From contig NZ_JACJHY010000002.1 in the NCBI RefSeq assembly GCF_014138625.1, positions 124,001 through 188,000 of the forward strand: a stretch of DNA of 64,000 nt. The letters are read 5' to 3'. Shown in pieces: positions 15,859 to 25,161 of this stretch. Each line of letters begins with the position of its first letter. The stretch's first letter is position 1. The notes beneath the pieces are model-generated. The model ran no database searches. It saw only the letters and a list, made by a program, of their open reading frames with translations, and had not been told where the DNA came from. Both the position numbers and the translations under genes were made by a program. This stretch comes from Aminobacter ciceronei (GTDB taxonomy: Bacteria; Pseudomonadota; Alphaproteobacteria; Rhizobiales; Rhizobiaceae).

Positions 15859-18847
15859 GCATGCGCTTCCCTTCGGGATCGAAGAAGTGGTGGCTGACGA
15901 TTTCCACCGGGCCGAAGCGGTTGCGCAACGGGTCGGAGATGTGAGCGCGCTTGCCATGGCGCGCCTTGCCGCCCGAGACCAGCGCAAGTGCTATGTACTT
16001 ACCGAGCGCGGGCGAGAAGCAGGCGGCGGTGATGTGGCCGAGCGATCCGTGCGGGTTGGCGGCGTCGACCTCCTCGACGATGTGCGCGCCACCGCTGAGC
16101 GGCCGGTTGTCGAGTGCGATCAGGCCGACCAGTTCGAGCCTGCCCGAGGCGGCAAGTCCTTCGCGGTCCATCATGGCCGAGCCGATGAAGGGTTTTTTCT
16201 TGGACAGCATCCAGCCGAGATGGAGGTCGCGTGCCGAGGTGCGGCCGTCGATCTCGGCACCGGTGACGTGGCCTTTTTCGATGCGCATCGTGCCGAGGGC
16301 CTCGAGCCCGTAGGGAACCATGCCGAAAGGCTTGCCCGCCTCGATCAGCGCTTCCCAGACATGGGTGCCGTGACCGGCACCGGAATAGACCTCGAAGGCC
16401 ATCTCGCCGGAAAAGGAGAGCCGGCAGATCATCACCGGCGCGCCCGAAATCTCGCCATGGACGATGCCCATGAAGGGCAGGGCCTCGTTGTCGACCCTGG
16501 TGCCGGTGACGCAGGAAGCGAGGATGTCCCGCGCCTTCGGGCCGCCGATCGCCGCGCCGGCCCACTGGTCGGTGACGGAGGTCAGGTGAACCTTGAGATC
16601 CGGCCAGACGACATCGAGGAAATATTCGAGATGCTGCATGACCTTGCCGGCATTGGCCGTGGTCGTGGTCATCAGGAAGTCGTGTTCGCCAAGCCGCCAG
16701 GTGGTGCCGTCGTCGAAGACGAGGCCGTCCTCGCGCAGCATCAGGCCGTAACGCGCCTTGCCGACGGGCAAGGTCGAAAAGACGTTGGAATAGACGCGAT
16801 CGAGGAACTCGGCGGCATCCGGTCCCTGGACGGCGATCTTGCCGAGCGTTGAGACGTCGACGATGCCCGCCGTTTCGCGGGTCGCTGCCGCTTCCCTGAC
16901 ATAGGCCTGCTCGATCGTCTCGCCGGGTCCGCCATAGATCATCGGGCGGAACCACAGGCCGGCCGAATACATCGTCGCGCTGTTTTCCAGATGCCAGTCA
17001 TGCATCGGGGTCAGTCGGTCAGGCTTGAGGTCGCCGAAACGCTCGGCGGCAAGTGCGCCGACGGAGACAGGTGCGTATGGCGGGCGGAAGCGCGTCGTGC
17101 CGACCTCGGGGATCGGCTTGCCCAGGGCTTCGGCCATGATGGCGAGGCCGGGCACATTGGAGCCCTTGCCCTGGTCGGTGGCCATGCCGAGGGTGGTGTA
17201 GCGCTTGAGATGCTCGACCGAGACGAAACCTTCGAGGTGGGCGAGGCGGACATCGTCAGCCGTCACGTCGTGCTGGAGGTCGACGAAGGCCTTGCCCTTG
17301 GCCCTGATCTCGAAGACCGGTGCCGGGTTGGGGTCGAGCGACGCGGGTTCGACGTCGGGCAGGGTGGCGGTTTCGAGCGCCGGCTGGCCTGCCGCCTTGC
17401 GGCCGGCGGAAAAGCCTTCGGAGATGACTTCGGCCGTCGAGAAGGTGCCGTTGAAGGCGCCGGCGCCGATCCAGCCCTTGCCGGTTTCCGGCGGCAGGAA
17501 GGCCTGCAGGTCGTCGCTCCAGACCGGCCGCGCCCCGGCCTGGCTGGCGAGGTGGATGGTTGGCGACCAGCCGCCCGAAACGATCAGGCAGTCGGCGCCG
17601 ATGTCGCGTGCGTTGCCCTTGGAGACACCCGATGTGGCGGAGAATGGGGCCAGCTTGACCCCGGAGAGCTTCTTGCCGCCTTCGGTGCCGATCACCGCAT
17701 GGCCGGTCAACAGTTCGGCGCCGGCCTCTGATGCAAGAGTGCGGCAGGCCGCGGAGACGTCCGAGCGCAGGTCGGCGATGGCGACGATCCTGGCTCCCGC
17801 CTTGGCGAGGGCAGCGGCTGCACGATAGGCGCTGTCGTTGTTGGCTAGAACGGCGATCTTCTCGCCCGCCAGCACGCCGTACTCATTGGCGTAGCGCATC
17901 GCGGCGCTGGCCATCATCACGCCCGGCCGGTCGTTGCCGGGGAACACCAGCGACCGTTCGAAGGCACCGGTGGCGAGCACGACGTTCTTTGCCCGGATGG
18001 TCCAGTGGCGATGGCGCGGCGCGCCCTTGGCGGGCGTGTCCTTGTGGTCGCTGACACGTTCGACGGCGGCCAGCGTGTTGCCGTCATAGTAGCCCCAGAC
18101 GGTGGTGCGCTTGAGCAGGCGGACATTGTCATGGGTCTTGAGTTCGCCGACGACATCGGAGGCCCAGGTTGCGGCGGGCTCGCCGTCGATCGTCTCGCCC
18201 GACCAGTTGGCCGAGCCGCCGAAGCATGGATCGAGCTCAGTCAGGATGACCTGAGCGCCCGACTGGGCAGCCTCGTGCGCGGCGGCAAGGCCGGCGGGCC
18301 CGGAGCCGACGACAAGCACGTCGCAGAAGGCGTTCATGCGCTCATAACGTGACGGATCGGCCGCGTGGCCGGCGCGGCCGAGGCCGGCGGCGCGGCGGAT
18401 GATCTTTTCGCAAAGCATCCAGAAGCGGGTGCCCTTGAGCGGGCCAATCACCGGACCCATGAAGGTCTTGTAGTAGAAGCCGGCGGAGATGAACTTGCCG
18501 CCGAGCTGGTTGATGGCACTGACGTCGTAGGCGAGCGAGGGAAAGCGGTTCTGGCTGACCGCGGTGAGGCCGTCATGGATCTCGACCATCGTGGCGGGAA
18601 TGTTCGGTTCGCGGACCTCGCCGCGCAGCACCGTCACGAGAGCGTTTGGCTCATCGACGCCTGATGTCAGCACGCCGCGCGGACGGTGGTACTTGAACGA
18701 ACGGCCGAACAGCGAAACCCCATTGGCAAGCAGCGCCGAGGCCAGCGTATCGCCCTGGTGGCCGGTATAGGCGGTGCCGTCGAAGGTGAAGCGGATGGTC
18801 CGCAACCGGTCGATGCGGCCACCCGACGGTGTGCGGCGCGGGCTCAT
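15851..18847 (-). CDS. soxA: Sarcosine oxidase alpha subunit
   Basis: The 998-residue alpha subunit oxidises sarcosine to glycine together with SoxB and passes the methyl carbon to THF as 5,10-methylene-THF. Order of domains: N-terminal 2Fe-2S-like fold without iron ligands (TIRFTFDGTAYTGHQGDTLASALLANG), NAD-binding Rossmann domain (DVLVVGSGPAGLAAAHEAA near 155), a linker domain, and a GcvT-like folate domain from about 610 (VDVSTLGKIAVQGPDAAEFLDRVY, RLSFSGEMAFEVY). Length is normal. ATG at 18847 overlaps the soxD stop as ATGA. Confidence 0.95.
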   Translation of the reverse strand: MSPRRTPSGGRIDRLRTIRFTFDGTAYTGHQGDTLASALLANGVSLFGRSFKYHRPRGVLTSGVDEPNALVTVLRGEVREPNIPATMVEIHDGLTAVSQNRFPSLAYDVSAINQLGGKFISAGFYYKTFMGPVIGPLKGTRFWMLCEKIIRRAAGLGRAGHAADPSRYERMNAFCDVLVVGSGPAGLAAAHEAAQSGAQVILTELDPCFGGSANWSGETIDGEPAATWASDVVGELKTHDNVRLLKRTTVWGYYDGNTLAAVERVSDHKDTPAKGAPRHRHWTIRAKNVVLATGAFERSLVFPGNDRPGVMMASAAMRYANEYGVLAGEKIAVLANNDSAYRAAAALAKAGARIVAIADLRSDVSAACRTLASEAGAELLTGHAVIGTEGGKKLSGVKLAPFSATSGVSKGNARDIGADCLIVSGGWSPTIHLASQAGARPVWSDDLQAFLPPETGKGWIGAGAFNGTFSTAEVISEGFSAGRKAAGQPALETATLPDVEPASLDPNPAPVFEIRAKGKAFVDLQHDVTADDVRLAHLEGFVSVEHLKRYTTLGMATDQGKGSNVPGLAIMAEALGKPIPEVGTTRFRPPYAPVSVGALAAERFGDLKPDRLTPMHDWHLENSATMYSAGLWFRPMIYGGPGETIEQAYVREAAATRETAGIVDVSTLGKIAVQGPDAAEFLDRVYSNVFSTLPVGKARYGLMLREDGLVFDDGTTWRLGEHDFLMTTTTANAGKVMQHLEYFLDVVWPDLKVHLTSVTDQWAGAAIGGPKARDILASCVTGTRVDNEALPFMGIVHGEISGAPVMICRLSFSGEMAFEVYSGAGHGTHVWEALIEAGKPFGMVPYGLEALGTMRIEKGHVTGAEIDGRTSARDLHLGWMLSKKKPFIGSAMMDREGLAASGRLELVGLIALDNRPLSGGAHIVEEVDAANPHGSLGHITAACFSPALGKYIALALVSGGKARHGKRAHISDPLRNRFGPVEIVSHHFFDPEGKRMHG

Positions 18848-19143
18848 GCCTTGGCTCCGGATGTGCGGCGGCCGTGGGGCGGCGCGCCATGTTCGCGGGC
18901 AAAACGCACGCTCTTGATTTCATGGGTGAGCGTGTCGCGGACGACGGCGAGATGGGCGCGGCAGCCGCCGGCGTGCTGCCAGATCTCGTTGTGGATGCCG
19001 GCCGGGTTCAGGCGGTCATAGACATAGGCGCTCCACGCCTCGGCATCGGTCGAAGCGGGATCGGGACGGGTGCGGTTGCCGTCGCCCTGATATGCGAATT
19101 CGGAGACGTCGCGCGGGCCGCAATAGGGGCAGGTGATCAACAT
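18844..19143 (-). CDS. soxD: Sarcosine oxidase delta subunit
   Basis: The 99-residue delta subunit binds a structural zinc ion. The CPYCG knuckle lies at residues 5-9, followed by DVSEFAYQGD, and later IWQHAGGCR provides the His and Cys expected to complete the site. ATG at 19143 is ten bases after the soxB stop. Upstream in-frame sequence belongs to soxB on the same strand and is not part of this protein. Confidence 0.93.
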   Translation of the reverse strand: MLITCPYCGPRDVSEFAYQGDGNRTRPDPASTDAEAWSAYVYDRLNPAGIHNEIWQHAGGCRAHLAVVRDTLTHEIKSVRFAREHGAPPHGRRTSGAKA

Positions 19144-19153
19144 GTTCGAACCC

Positions 19154-20413
19154 CTAGTGCATTCGCGGCGTCGGACCCTGGCCCTTGTCGTCGATGACGG
19201 TGCCACGGCTGAAACGGTCGAGCGTGAAGGGCGCGTTGAACTCGTGCGGCGCGTCCTTGGCGATGGTGTGGGCAAAGCAGAAGCCGGAAGCCGGCGTTGC
19301 CTTGAAGCCGCCGTAACACCAGCCGCAATTGAGATACATGCCGGGCAACGGGCCGGTGGTGATGATCGGCGAGCCATCCATCGACATGTCGCAGACCCCA
19401 CCCCATGAGCGCAGCACGCGCACGGGTGCCAGCGAAGGGAACAGCGCCAGCATCTCACTCATTACTTCCTCGACGATGGGCAGGCTGCCGCGCTGGGCAT
19501 AGGAATTGTAGCCGTCGAGGTCACCGCCATAGACGAGGCCGCCCTTGTCGGACTGGCCGACATAGAAGTGGCCCATGCCGAAGGTCAGCACGGTGTCGAG
19601 GAACGGCTTGAGCGATTCCGAGACGAAGGCCTGGAGGACGTGGCTCTCGATCGGCATGCGGTCGATGCCGGCAAGCTGCATCACGCGCCCCGTGCTGCCG
19701 GCCACGGCAACGGCGACCTTTTTGGCGCGGATTTCGCCGCGGCTTGTCGAGACGCCGATGACCCGGTCGCCGTCGCGCAGGAAGCCTGTGACTTCGCAAT
19801 TCTCGATGATGTCGACGCCGCGGCGGTCGGCACCCCGGGCATAACCCCAGGCTACGGCATCGTGGCGGGCAGTACCCGCGCGTTCCTGCATCAGCCCGCC
19901 AAAGATCGGGAAACGTGCCCGCTGCGACATGTCGAGCCCGGGGACGCGGCAGCCGATCTCGGCCGGCGTCATCAGCTCGGCGTCGACGCCGAGATGGCGC
20001 ATGGCGTTGCCCTTGCGGGCGAGGTCGTCGAGCTGGCCGGGCGTGTGCGCCAGGTTGAGCACGCCGCGCTGCGAGAACATCACGTTGTAATTGAGGTCGT
20101 GGGAAAGATTCTCCCACATCTTCATCGAATGTTCGTAGAAGCGCGTGTTCTGCGGCAACAGATAGTTGGAACGGACGGCGGTGGTGTTGCGGCCGACATT
20201 GCCGGAGCCGAGATAGCCCTTTTCCAGCACGGCGACATTGGTGATGCCGAATTCCTTGGCGAGGTAATAGGCCGTCGACAATCCGTGGCCACCGCCGCCG
20301 ATGACGATGACGTCATACGAGGCCTTGGGGCTCGGCTTGCGCCACGCCGGTTTCCAGTCGCGGTTGCCGCTGAGCGCGTTCTTGAGAAGCGAAAAGGCCG
20401 AATATTCCGCCAT
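19154..20413 (-). CDS. soxB: Sarcosine oxidase beta subunit
   Basis: The 419-residue flavin subunit. It has the DAO-type FAD fold with VIVIGGGGHGLSTAYYLAKEFG near residue 35 and LEKGYLGSGNVGRNTT following. The final third carries RSWGGVCDMSMDGSPIITTGPLPGMYLNCGWCYGGFKATPASG, a strongly conserved SoxB block, and His171 or a neighbouring residue is expected to hold covalent FMN. It opens the soxBDAG operon. No regulatory motif stands out in the 196 bases separating it from the divergent channel gene. Confidence 0.95.
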   Translation of the reverse strand: MAEYSAFSLLKNALSGNRDWKPAWRKPSPKASYDVIVIGGGGHGLSTAYYLAKEFGITNVAVLEKGYLGSGNVGRNTTAVRSNYLLPQNTRFYEHSMKMWENLSHDLNYNVMFSQRGVLNLAHTPGQLDDLARKGNAMRHLGVDAELMTPAEIGCRVPGLDMSQRARFPIFGGLMQERAGTARHDAVAWGYARGADRRGVDIIENCEVTGFLRDGDRVIGVSTSRGEIRAKKVAVAVAGSTGRVMQLAGIDRMPIESHVLQAFVSESLKPFLDTVLTFGMGHFYVGQSDKGGLVYGGDLDGYNSYAQRGSLPIVEEVMSEMLALFPSLAPVRVLRSWGGVCDMSMDGSPIITTGPLPGMYLNCGWCYGGFKATPASGFCFAHTIAKDAPHEFNAPFTLDRFSRGTVIDDKGQGPTPRMH

Positions 20414-20609
20414 ACTTCATGTCATCCTTCGGGCTGCGCCGGGACACTACAGGCCGCACTGCGGCGATCAAGCCAATATTCCGCCATTGTTTTTCGTCAG
20501 GCCGACTTTCCCATGGGCCAGCGCGCATCGGCTTGCCCGCCGAGATGCGCGTCTTTATCAATGGCCACGCCTTTTCCTTGGCAAACTGACCACGAGTCGC
20601 TGACAAATC

Positions 20610-23105
20610 ATGTTGTTTTCCGCAGTCCGGCGCATAGCTGCCACCCTGTTCATATTCACAGCCGTGCTTGTGGCAAACGCCGCAGCGCAGGATGCCGATC
20701 TCGGCAAGGCGCCGGCCGGCGTGGTGTCCGACCAGCAGGAGGTCATCGCCAGCATCACGGCCAGGACCGATGCGCTGCAGAAAAAGATGGAGCAGAGCGC
20801 CGAAGACGATGCCGGTCTCGTCGACATCCGCCTGCAGCTCGAACAGCTGTCGCGCGACCTGTTGCAAAGCGGCGTCGCGTTCCGTCCGCGCCTGGCCGAG
20901 ATCAACGCCCGGCTGGAGCAGCTCGGCAAGCCGCCGGCAGAGGGCCAGCCGCCCGAACCTGCCGTGGTGACCAGTGAGCGCGAGAAACTGAACGCCGAGA
21001 AAACCGAAATCAATGCCGTGCTCGGCGTTGCCGAGAACCTGTCGATCCGCATCGACAGGCTGATCAGCCAGATCACCGAGATCCGCCGCAGCCTGTTCCA
21101 GAACCTTTTGACCAAACGCTACCAGATCAATTTCGCTCTGGGGTCGGAGGTGGCCGACGCCTTCAAGACGGAGATGAACGACCTTTACCGGACGGTATCG
21201 TCCTGGGTTCGTTTCGTTGTCAGCTTCAAGCTCAAGTCGATGCTGGCGGCAACGTTCTTCGCCCTGGGTGCGGCGGCGGTCATCATCATCGGTGGCCGGC
21301 GCATGTTCGGACGGATGTTCGAGCCCGACGGCCGGGTAGAAGAGCCGTCTTATCTCAGCAGGCTTTCGGTCGCCTTCTGGTCGACCTTCATGCAGTCGGC
21401 GGCGCTCGTCGTCTTTCTTGGCGTCACCTACTATTTGTTCGCCTATTTCGAGGTGCTGCGTGGCGACATCGGCGCCATGCTGTGGTCGCTGTTCTACGTC
21501 ATCGCCATCGTGTTCTTCGTTTCGCGCCTCGGCATGGCCGTGCTGTCGCCCAAGCTGCCCAAGTGGCGGCTTATCCCGGTCGAAAGCGGTGCTGCGCGCT
21601 GGCTGATGCTCCTGATCACCGCGACCGCCCTGTTTACCGGCCTCGATTACTTCCTGAGCTCGGTCTACCAGGTACTCGGCTCGCCGGTTGCGTTGACTGT
21701 CGGCGAGGCGCTGACCTCGACTGTGGTGATCGGCGTGCTGGTCATCCTGATCGGCCTGGTCAAGCCGTTCGTCGATGAGGAAGGACGGCCGAAGCCGTGG
21801 CCGCGTCTCTTCCGCTACATCGTGCTTACCCTTGGCGGCGTCACCATCGCCGCAGCGCTGCTGGGCTATATCGGGCTTGCGCGTTTCGTGTCGCAGCAGA
21901 TCGTCATCACCGGCACGATCCTGGCGACCATGTATATCGGCTTTCTGTCGTCGCAGGCGATCAACGAGGAAGACGCCTTCATCAAGACGACGGTCGGCCG
22001 GCGCATCAAGCGAATGTTCACCCTCGACGATGCGACGCTCGACCAACTCGGCCTAGTCACCAGCATGGTCATCAATCTGCTCGTGCTGACCGTCGGCGTG
22101 CCGCTGATCCTGTTTACGTGGGGGTTCCAGCCCGGCGACATGATCACCTGGCTCTACCGCATCGGCTCGGGTTTCCAGATCGGCAGCTTCACCTTCTCGC
22201 CCGCCGGCCTTCTGTCGGGCGTCATGGTGTTTGCCATCGGCTATTTCCTGACACGCTGGTTCCAGGGCTGGCTCGACGGCTCGGTCATGGCGCGCAGCAA
22301 GGTCGACGCCGGCGTGCGCAATTCGATCCGTCTCGCCGTCGGCTATGCGGGCGTGGCGATTGCCGGACTGATCGCCGTTTCGGCAGCAGGCATCGATCTT
22401 TCCAACCTCGCGCTCGTTGCCGGTGCGCTTTCCCTCGGTATCGGTTTCGGCTTGCAGAATGTGGTATCGAACTTCGTTTCGGGCCTGATCCTGCTCGCCG
22501 AGCGACCGTTCAAGGTCGGCGACTGGATCGTTGCCGGTGCGGTGTCGGGCACGGTCAAGAAGATCAGCGTGCGTGCCACCGAGATCGAAACCTTCCAGCG
22601 CCAGTCGGTGATCCTGCCCAATTCCGATCTGATCAACAGCGCAGTCGGCAACTGGACCCACCGCAACAAGCTTGGCCGCGTCGAAGTGCCGATCGGAGTT
22701 GCCTACGGTTCGGACGCCAAGCGAGTGCACCAGATTTTGTTGGATATTGCGCGTGGCCACCCGCTGGTGCTCAAGAATCCGGAGCCGTTCGTGCTGTTTT
22801 CGGCGTTCGCGGATTCGTCGATGAACTTCGAAATCAGGGTATTTCTCGCCGATATCGGCAATAGCGCATTCGTGCAAAACGACCTGCGCTTCGCCATCCT
22901 TGAGGCATTCGAGCGCGAGCACATCGACATTCCATTCCCACAGCGCAGCATCCGTGTGGTTGGCGACAAGCAGGCAACCCCGTGGCCTGCCGATGACGAG
23001 CAGGCGGAAGCGGAATATGCCGCCATGGAGCAGGAGCGGCTCAAGAAGAGCGGGGAGGAAACCGCCAAGCCAAAGTCCCGTCGCCGCAAGCCGGATCCGA
23101 GCTAA
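20610..23105 (+). CDS. Large MscS-family mechanosensitive channel with DUF3772 domain
   Basis: An 831-residue inner-membrane channel. Residues 1-27 look like a cleavable signal peptide ending ANAAAQ. A periplasmic coiled-coil-rich region follows (about 40-190, including the DUF3772-like LSIRIDRLISQITEIRRSLFQ). Then come about ten membrane segments and a C-terminal MscS core from about residue 595: ALSLGIGFGLQNVVSNFVSGLILLAERPFKVGDWI is the pore helix TM3 and the start of the beta domain. The tail is charged. It should release solutes on hypo-osmotic shock. Confidence 0.9.
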   Translation: MLFSAVRRIAATLFIFTAVLVANAAAQDADLGKAPAGVVSDQQEVIASITARTDALQKKMEQSAEDDAGLVDIRLQLEQLSRDLLQSGVAFRPRLAEINARLEQLGKPPAEGQPPEPAVVTSEREKLNAEKTEINAVLGVAENLSIRIDRLISQITEIRRSLFQNLLTKRYQINFALGSEVADAFKTEMNDLYRTVSSWVRFVVSFKLKSMLAATFFALGAAAVIIIGGRRMFGRMFEPDGRVEEPSYLSRLSVAFWSTFMQSAALVVFLGVTYYLFAYFEVLRGDIGAMLWSLFYVIAIVFFVSRLGMAVLSPKLPKWRLIPVESGAARWLMLLITATALFTGLDYFLSSVYQVLGSPVALTVGEALTSTVVIGVLVILIGLVKPFVDEEGRPKPWPRLFRYIVLTLGGVTIAAALLGYIGLARFVSQQIVITGTILATMYIGFLSSQAINEEDAFIKTTVGRRIKRMFTLDDATLDQLGLVTSMVINLLVLTVGVPLILFTWGFQPGDMITWLYRIGSGFQIGSFTFSPAGLLSGVMVFAIGYFLTRWFQGWLDGSVMARSKVDAGVRNSIRLAVGYAGVAIAGLIAVSAAGIDLSNLALVAGALSLGIGFGLQNVVSNFVSGLILLAERPFKVGDWIVAGAVSGTVKKISVRATEIETFQRQSVILPNSDLINSAVGNWTHRNKLGRVEVPIGVAYGSDAKRVHQILLDIARGHPLVLKNPEPFVLFSAFADSSMNFEIRVFLADIGNSAFVQNDLRFAILEAFEREHIDIPFPQRSIRVVGDKQATPWPADDEQAEAEYAAMEQERLKKSGEETAKPKSRRRKPDPS

Positions 23106-23140
23106 TGGTGGGCCGATGCCAATTATGGCATGAACAAGGC

Positions 23141-23157
23141 ATTCAGTTGCCGTTCAG
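23141..23157 (+). promoter_or_regulatory. Direct repeats upstream of the small exported protein
   Basis: ATTCAG (23141-23146) and GTTCAG (23152-23157) form a direct repeat with 11-bp period, followed by a CATATAAG element about 10 bases downstream that could be a -10 box. The helical-turn spacing is typical of OmpR/PhoB-family response regulators. The regulator is not identified. Confidence 0.35.
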
Positions 23158-23240
23158 CTTCGAACTCATATAAGCTCTCATGCAAACGGCGAAAATGCCT
23201 TGCTGAGATGAACAGGGGCGGTGGAAACACCGAGTGCTAA

Positions 23241-23507
23241 ATGAAAAGGTTTCTTGTCGCTGCAGGCGCGCTGGTCCTGGCAATGTCGGGCGCTGCGCAT
23301 GCTGCAAGCGCGGTAAACCTCGATGCCGAACCGCGGACCCTGATCGTCACGGAAGGTGGTTCCAAGACGGAACTTTCCCTTGCCGCCGGCGAAACGGTCG
23401 AGTTCTGCTCGAGCGGCTGCTTCGTGACCTTGCCGAATGGCGACCGCGAAGCGCTGACCGGTGATGAAACAGTAGAGATTTCGGGCGGCGCTGCCCGCAT
23501 CAAGTAA
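23241..23507 (+). CDS. Small exported protein of unknown function
   Basis: An 88-residue protein with a clear Sec signal peptide (MKRFLVAAGALVLAMSGAAHA, cleavage near residue 22). The mature part of about 66 residues contains a CSSGC pair that could form a disulfide, in a short beta-rich context (SLAAGETVEFCSSGCFVTLPNGD). It is monocistronic: a direct-repeat promoter region lies upstream and a strong terminator downstream. I do not recognise a family with a known function. Confidence 0.72.
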   Translation: MKRFLVAAGALVLAMSGAAHAASAVNLDAEPRTLIVTEGGSKTELSLAAGETVEFCSSGCFVTLPNGDREALTGDETVEISGGAARIK

Positions 23508-23535
23508 AGCCTGTCAACACACAGGCTAATGATCG

Positions 23536-23563
23536 AAAAGGCCGGGCATCAGCCCGGCCTTTT
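23536..23563 (+). terminator. Rho-independent terminator
   Basis: Perfect 12-bp stem AAAAGGCCGGGC/GCCCGGCCTTTT (23536-23547 and 23552-23563) with a 4-base loop. A weaker 7-bp hairpin (AGCCTGT/ACAGGCT, 23508-23527) directly follows the stop codon of the preceding gene. Confidence 0.85.
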
Positions 23564-23724
23564 CTGCATTCTGCTAACGTCTGCTTAAGCATGACTGGCG
23601 AAATGACTGGTGCTCGTTTAGCATTCGGCCTCGACCTTAACCATCCGGAACCTGGTCGCCCGCTATAGCGGCAAGGGGTCCGGAAGGTTCACGCCGTCCG
23701 GCAAGGGGCAGGGCAGGCAGTTTG

Positions 23725-25161
23725 ATGGATGCGCGATCAGACAACAAGATAGTACCACTGGCGGTCGATCTCGACGGCACGCTGATCGCCAGCGATCTTT
23801 TGTGGGAAGGACTGTTTGCCCTTCTCAAGAAGAATCCGCTCGCCATCTTCATGGTGCCGTACTGGCTGCTCAAGGGCGGCCCGGCGCGTCTCAAGCAGGC
23901 GATTGCCGCGGTGGTCGACATCGACCCGGCGACCTTGCCTTATCGGCCCGAAGTGCTGAAACGCCTGCGCGAAGAGCAGGCCAACGGGCGCCAGATCGTT
24001 CTCGCCACCGGCACGCCACGCAAGTTCGCCGAAGCCATCGCACGCCATCTTGGCCTGTTCGACGCGGTGCTTGCCAGCGATGGCGGTGAAAACCTGACCG
24101 CTGAACGCAAGCGCAGGGCTCTGGTGGCAGCCTATGGCGATGGCGGCTTCGATTATGCCGGTAACAGCCGTCACGACATCAAAGTGTTCGATGCCGCGCG
24201 CGAGGCAATCGTGGTTGCACCCGACCGGGCCGCCGCACGTTGGCAGGCCAGCCATCAGTCCGAACTGATCGAGACGCCGAAGCCCGACCTGCGCACCATC
24301 CGCAAGATGCTGCGTGTCCATCAATGGCTCAAGAACGTGCTGATCGCCGTGCCGCTGGTGCTGGCGCACAAATATTTCAATCCCGAGATGCTGGTGCCGG
24401 CGATCCTGGCATTCATCTCGTTCAGCGCTGCCGCCTCGGCTATCTACATCGTCAACGACTTCTTCGACCTGGCGCTTGATCGGGCGCACCCGACCAAGCG
24501 TGAGCGGCCTTTCGCCAGCGGCAAGCTGTCGATCCCGTTCGGACTGGCGTCCGTGGGCGTCCTTCTGGTCATCAGCCTGGCGACGGCTACCTTCACGACA
24601 ATCGAGTTTGCCGGCGTTCTGCTGGTCTATCTCGTGGCCACAACCGCCTATTCGCTGTCGGTCAAGCGGATGCTGCTGCTCGACGTGCTGACCCTTGCCG
24701 GGCTCTACACCTTGCGCATCCTGGCGGGTGCCGCCGCGACCGGGGTGGACGTGTCGTTCTGGCTGCTCGCCTTCTCGATCTTTTTCTTCCTCTCGCTGGC
24801 GCTGGTGAAGCGTTATGTCGAGCTGCGTTCGTCCAGCCTCAGCGTCGGCGAGCGTATCGCCGGGCGCGGCTACCGCATCGAGGACCAGGAGATCGTCGCC
24901 CAGGCCGGCATGGCGTCGGCGTTTTCCTCGGCGCTGGTTCTGGCGCTCTACATCGACAGCAGCGCGGTGCGTGAGCTCTACGAGCATCCCTGGCTGGTCT
25001 GGCCGCTGGCGCCAATCGTGCTCTATCTCACGATGCGCATCTGGATTCTGGCGCGGCGCGATGAACTGCATGACGATCCGGTCGTCTTCATCATCCGCGA
25101 CTGGCGCAGCCAGATCGTCGTTTTCGCCGGCGCGGTGCTGCTTGTGGTGGCGGGCCTGTGA
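23725..25161 (+). CDS. HAD phosphatase-UbiA prenyltransferase fusion (polyprenyl-phosphate pentose synthesis)
   Basis: A 478-residue fusion. The N-terminal HAD domain (residues 1-190) has the VDLDGTLIASD nucleophile motif and the LATGTPRK motif II. The C-terminal UbiA membrane domain (from about 195) has NDFFDLALDRAHPTKRERP, the NDxxDxxxD prenyl-diphosphate site. This resembles the mycobacterial enzyme that moves phosphoribose onto decaprenyl phosphate, here joined to a phosphatase that could remove the 5-phosphate. ATG at 23725 is chosen; a TTG precedes it directly. The stop overlaps the DprE1-like gene as GTGA. Confidence 0.85.
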   Translation: MDARSDNKIVPLAVDLDGTLIASDLLWEGLFALLKKNPLAIFMVPYWLLKGGPARLKQAIAAVVDIDPATLPYRPEVLKRLREEQANGRQIVLATGTPRKFAEAIARHLGLFDAVLASDGGENLTAERKRRALVAAYGDGGFDYAGNSRHDIKVFDAAREAIVVAPDRAAARWQASHQSELIETPKPDLRTIRKMLRVHQWLKNVLIAVPLVLAHKYFNPEMLVPAILAFISFSAAASAIYIVNDFFDLALDRAHPTKRERPFASGKLSIPFGLASVGVLLVISLATATFTTIEFAGVLLVYLVATTAYSLSVKRMLLLDVLTLAGLYTLRILAGAAATGVDVSFWLLAFSIFFFLSLALVKRYVELRSSSLSVGERIAGRGYRIEDQEIVAQAGMASAFSSALVLALYIDSSAVRELYEHPWLVWPLAPIVLYLTMRIWILARRDELHDDPVVFIIRDWRSQIVVFAGAVLLVVAGL

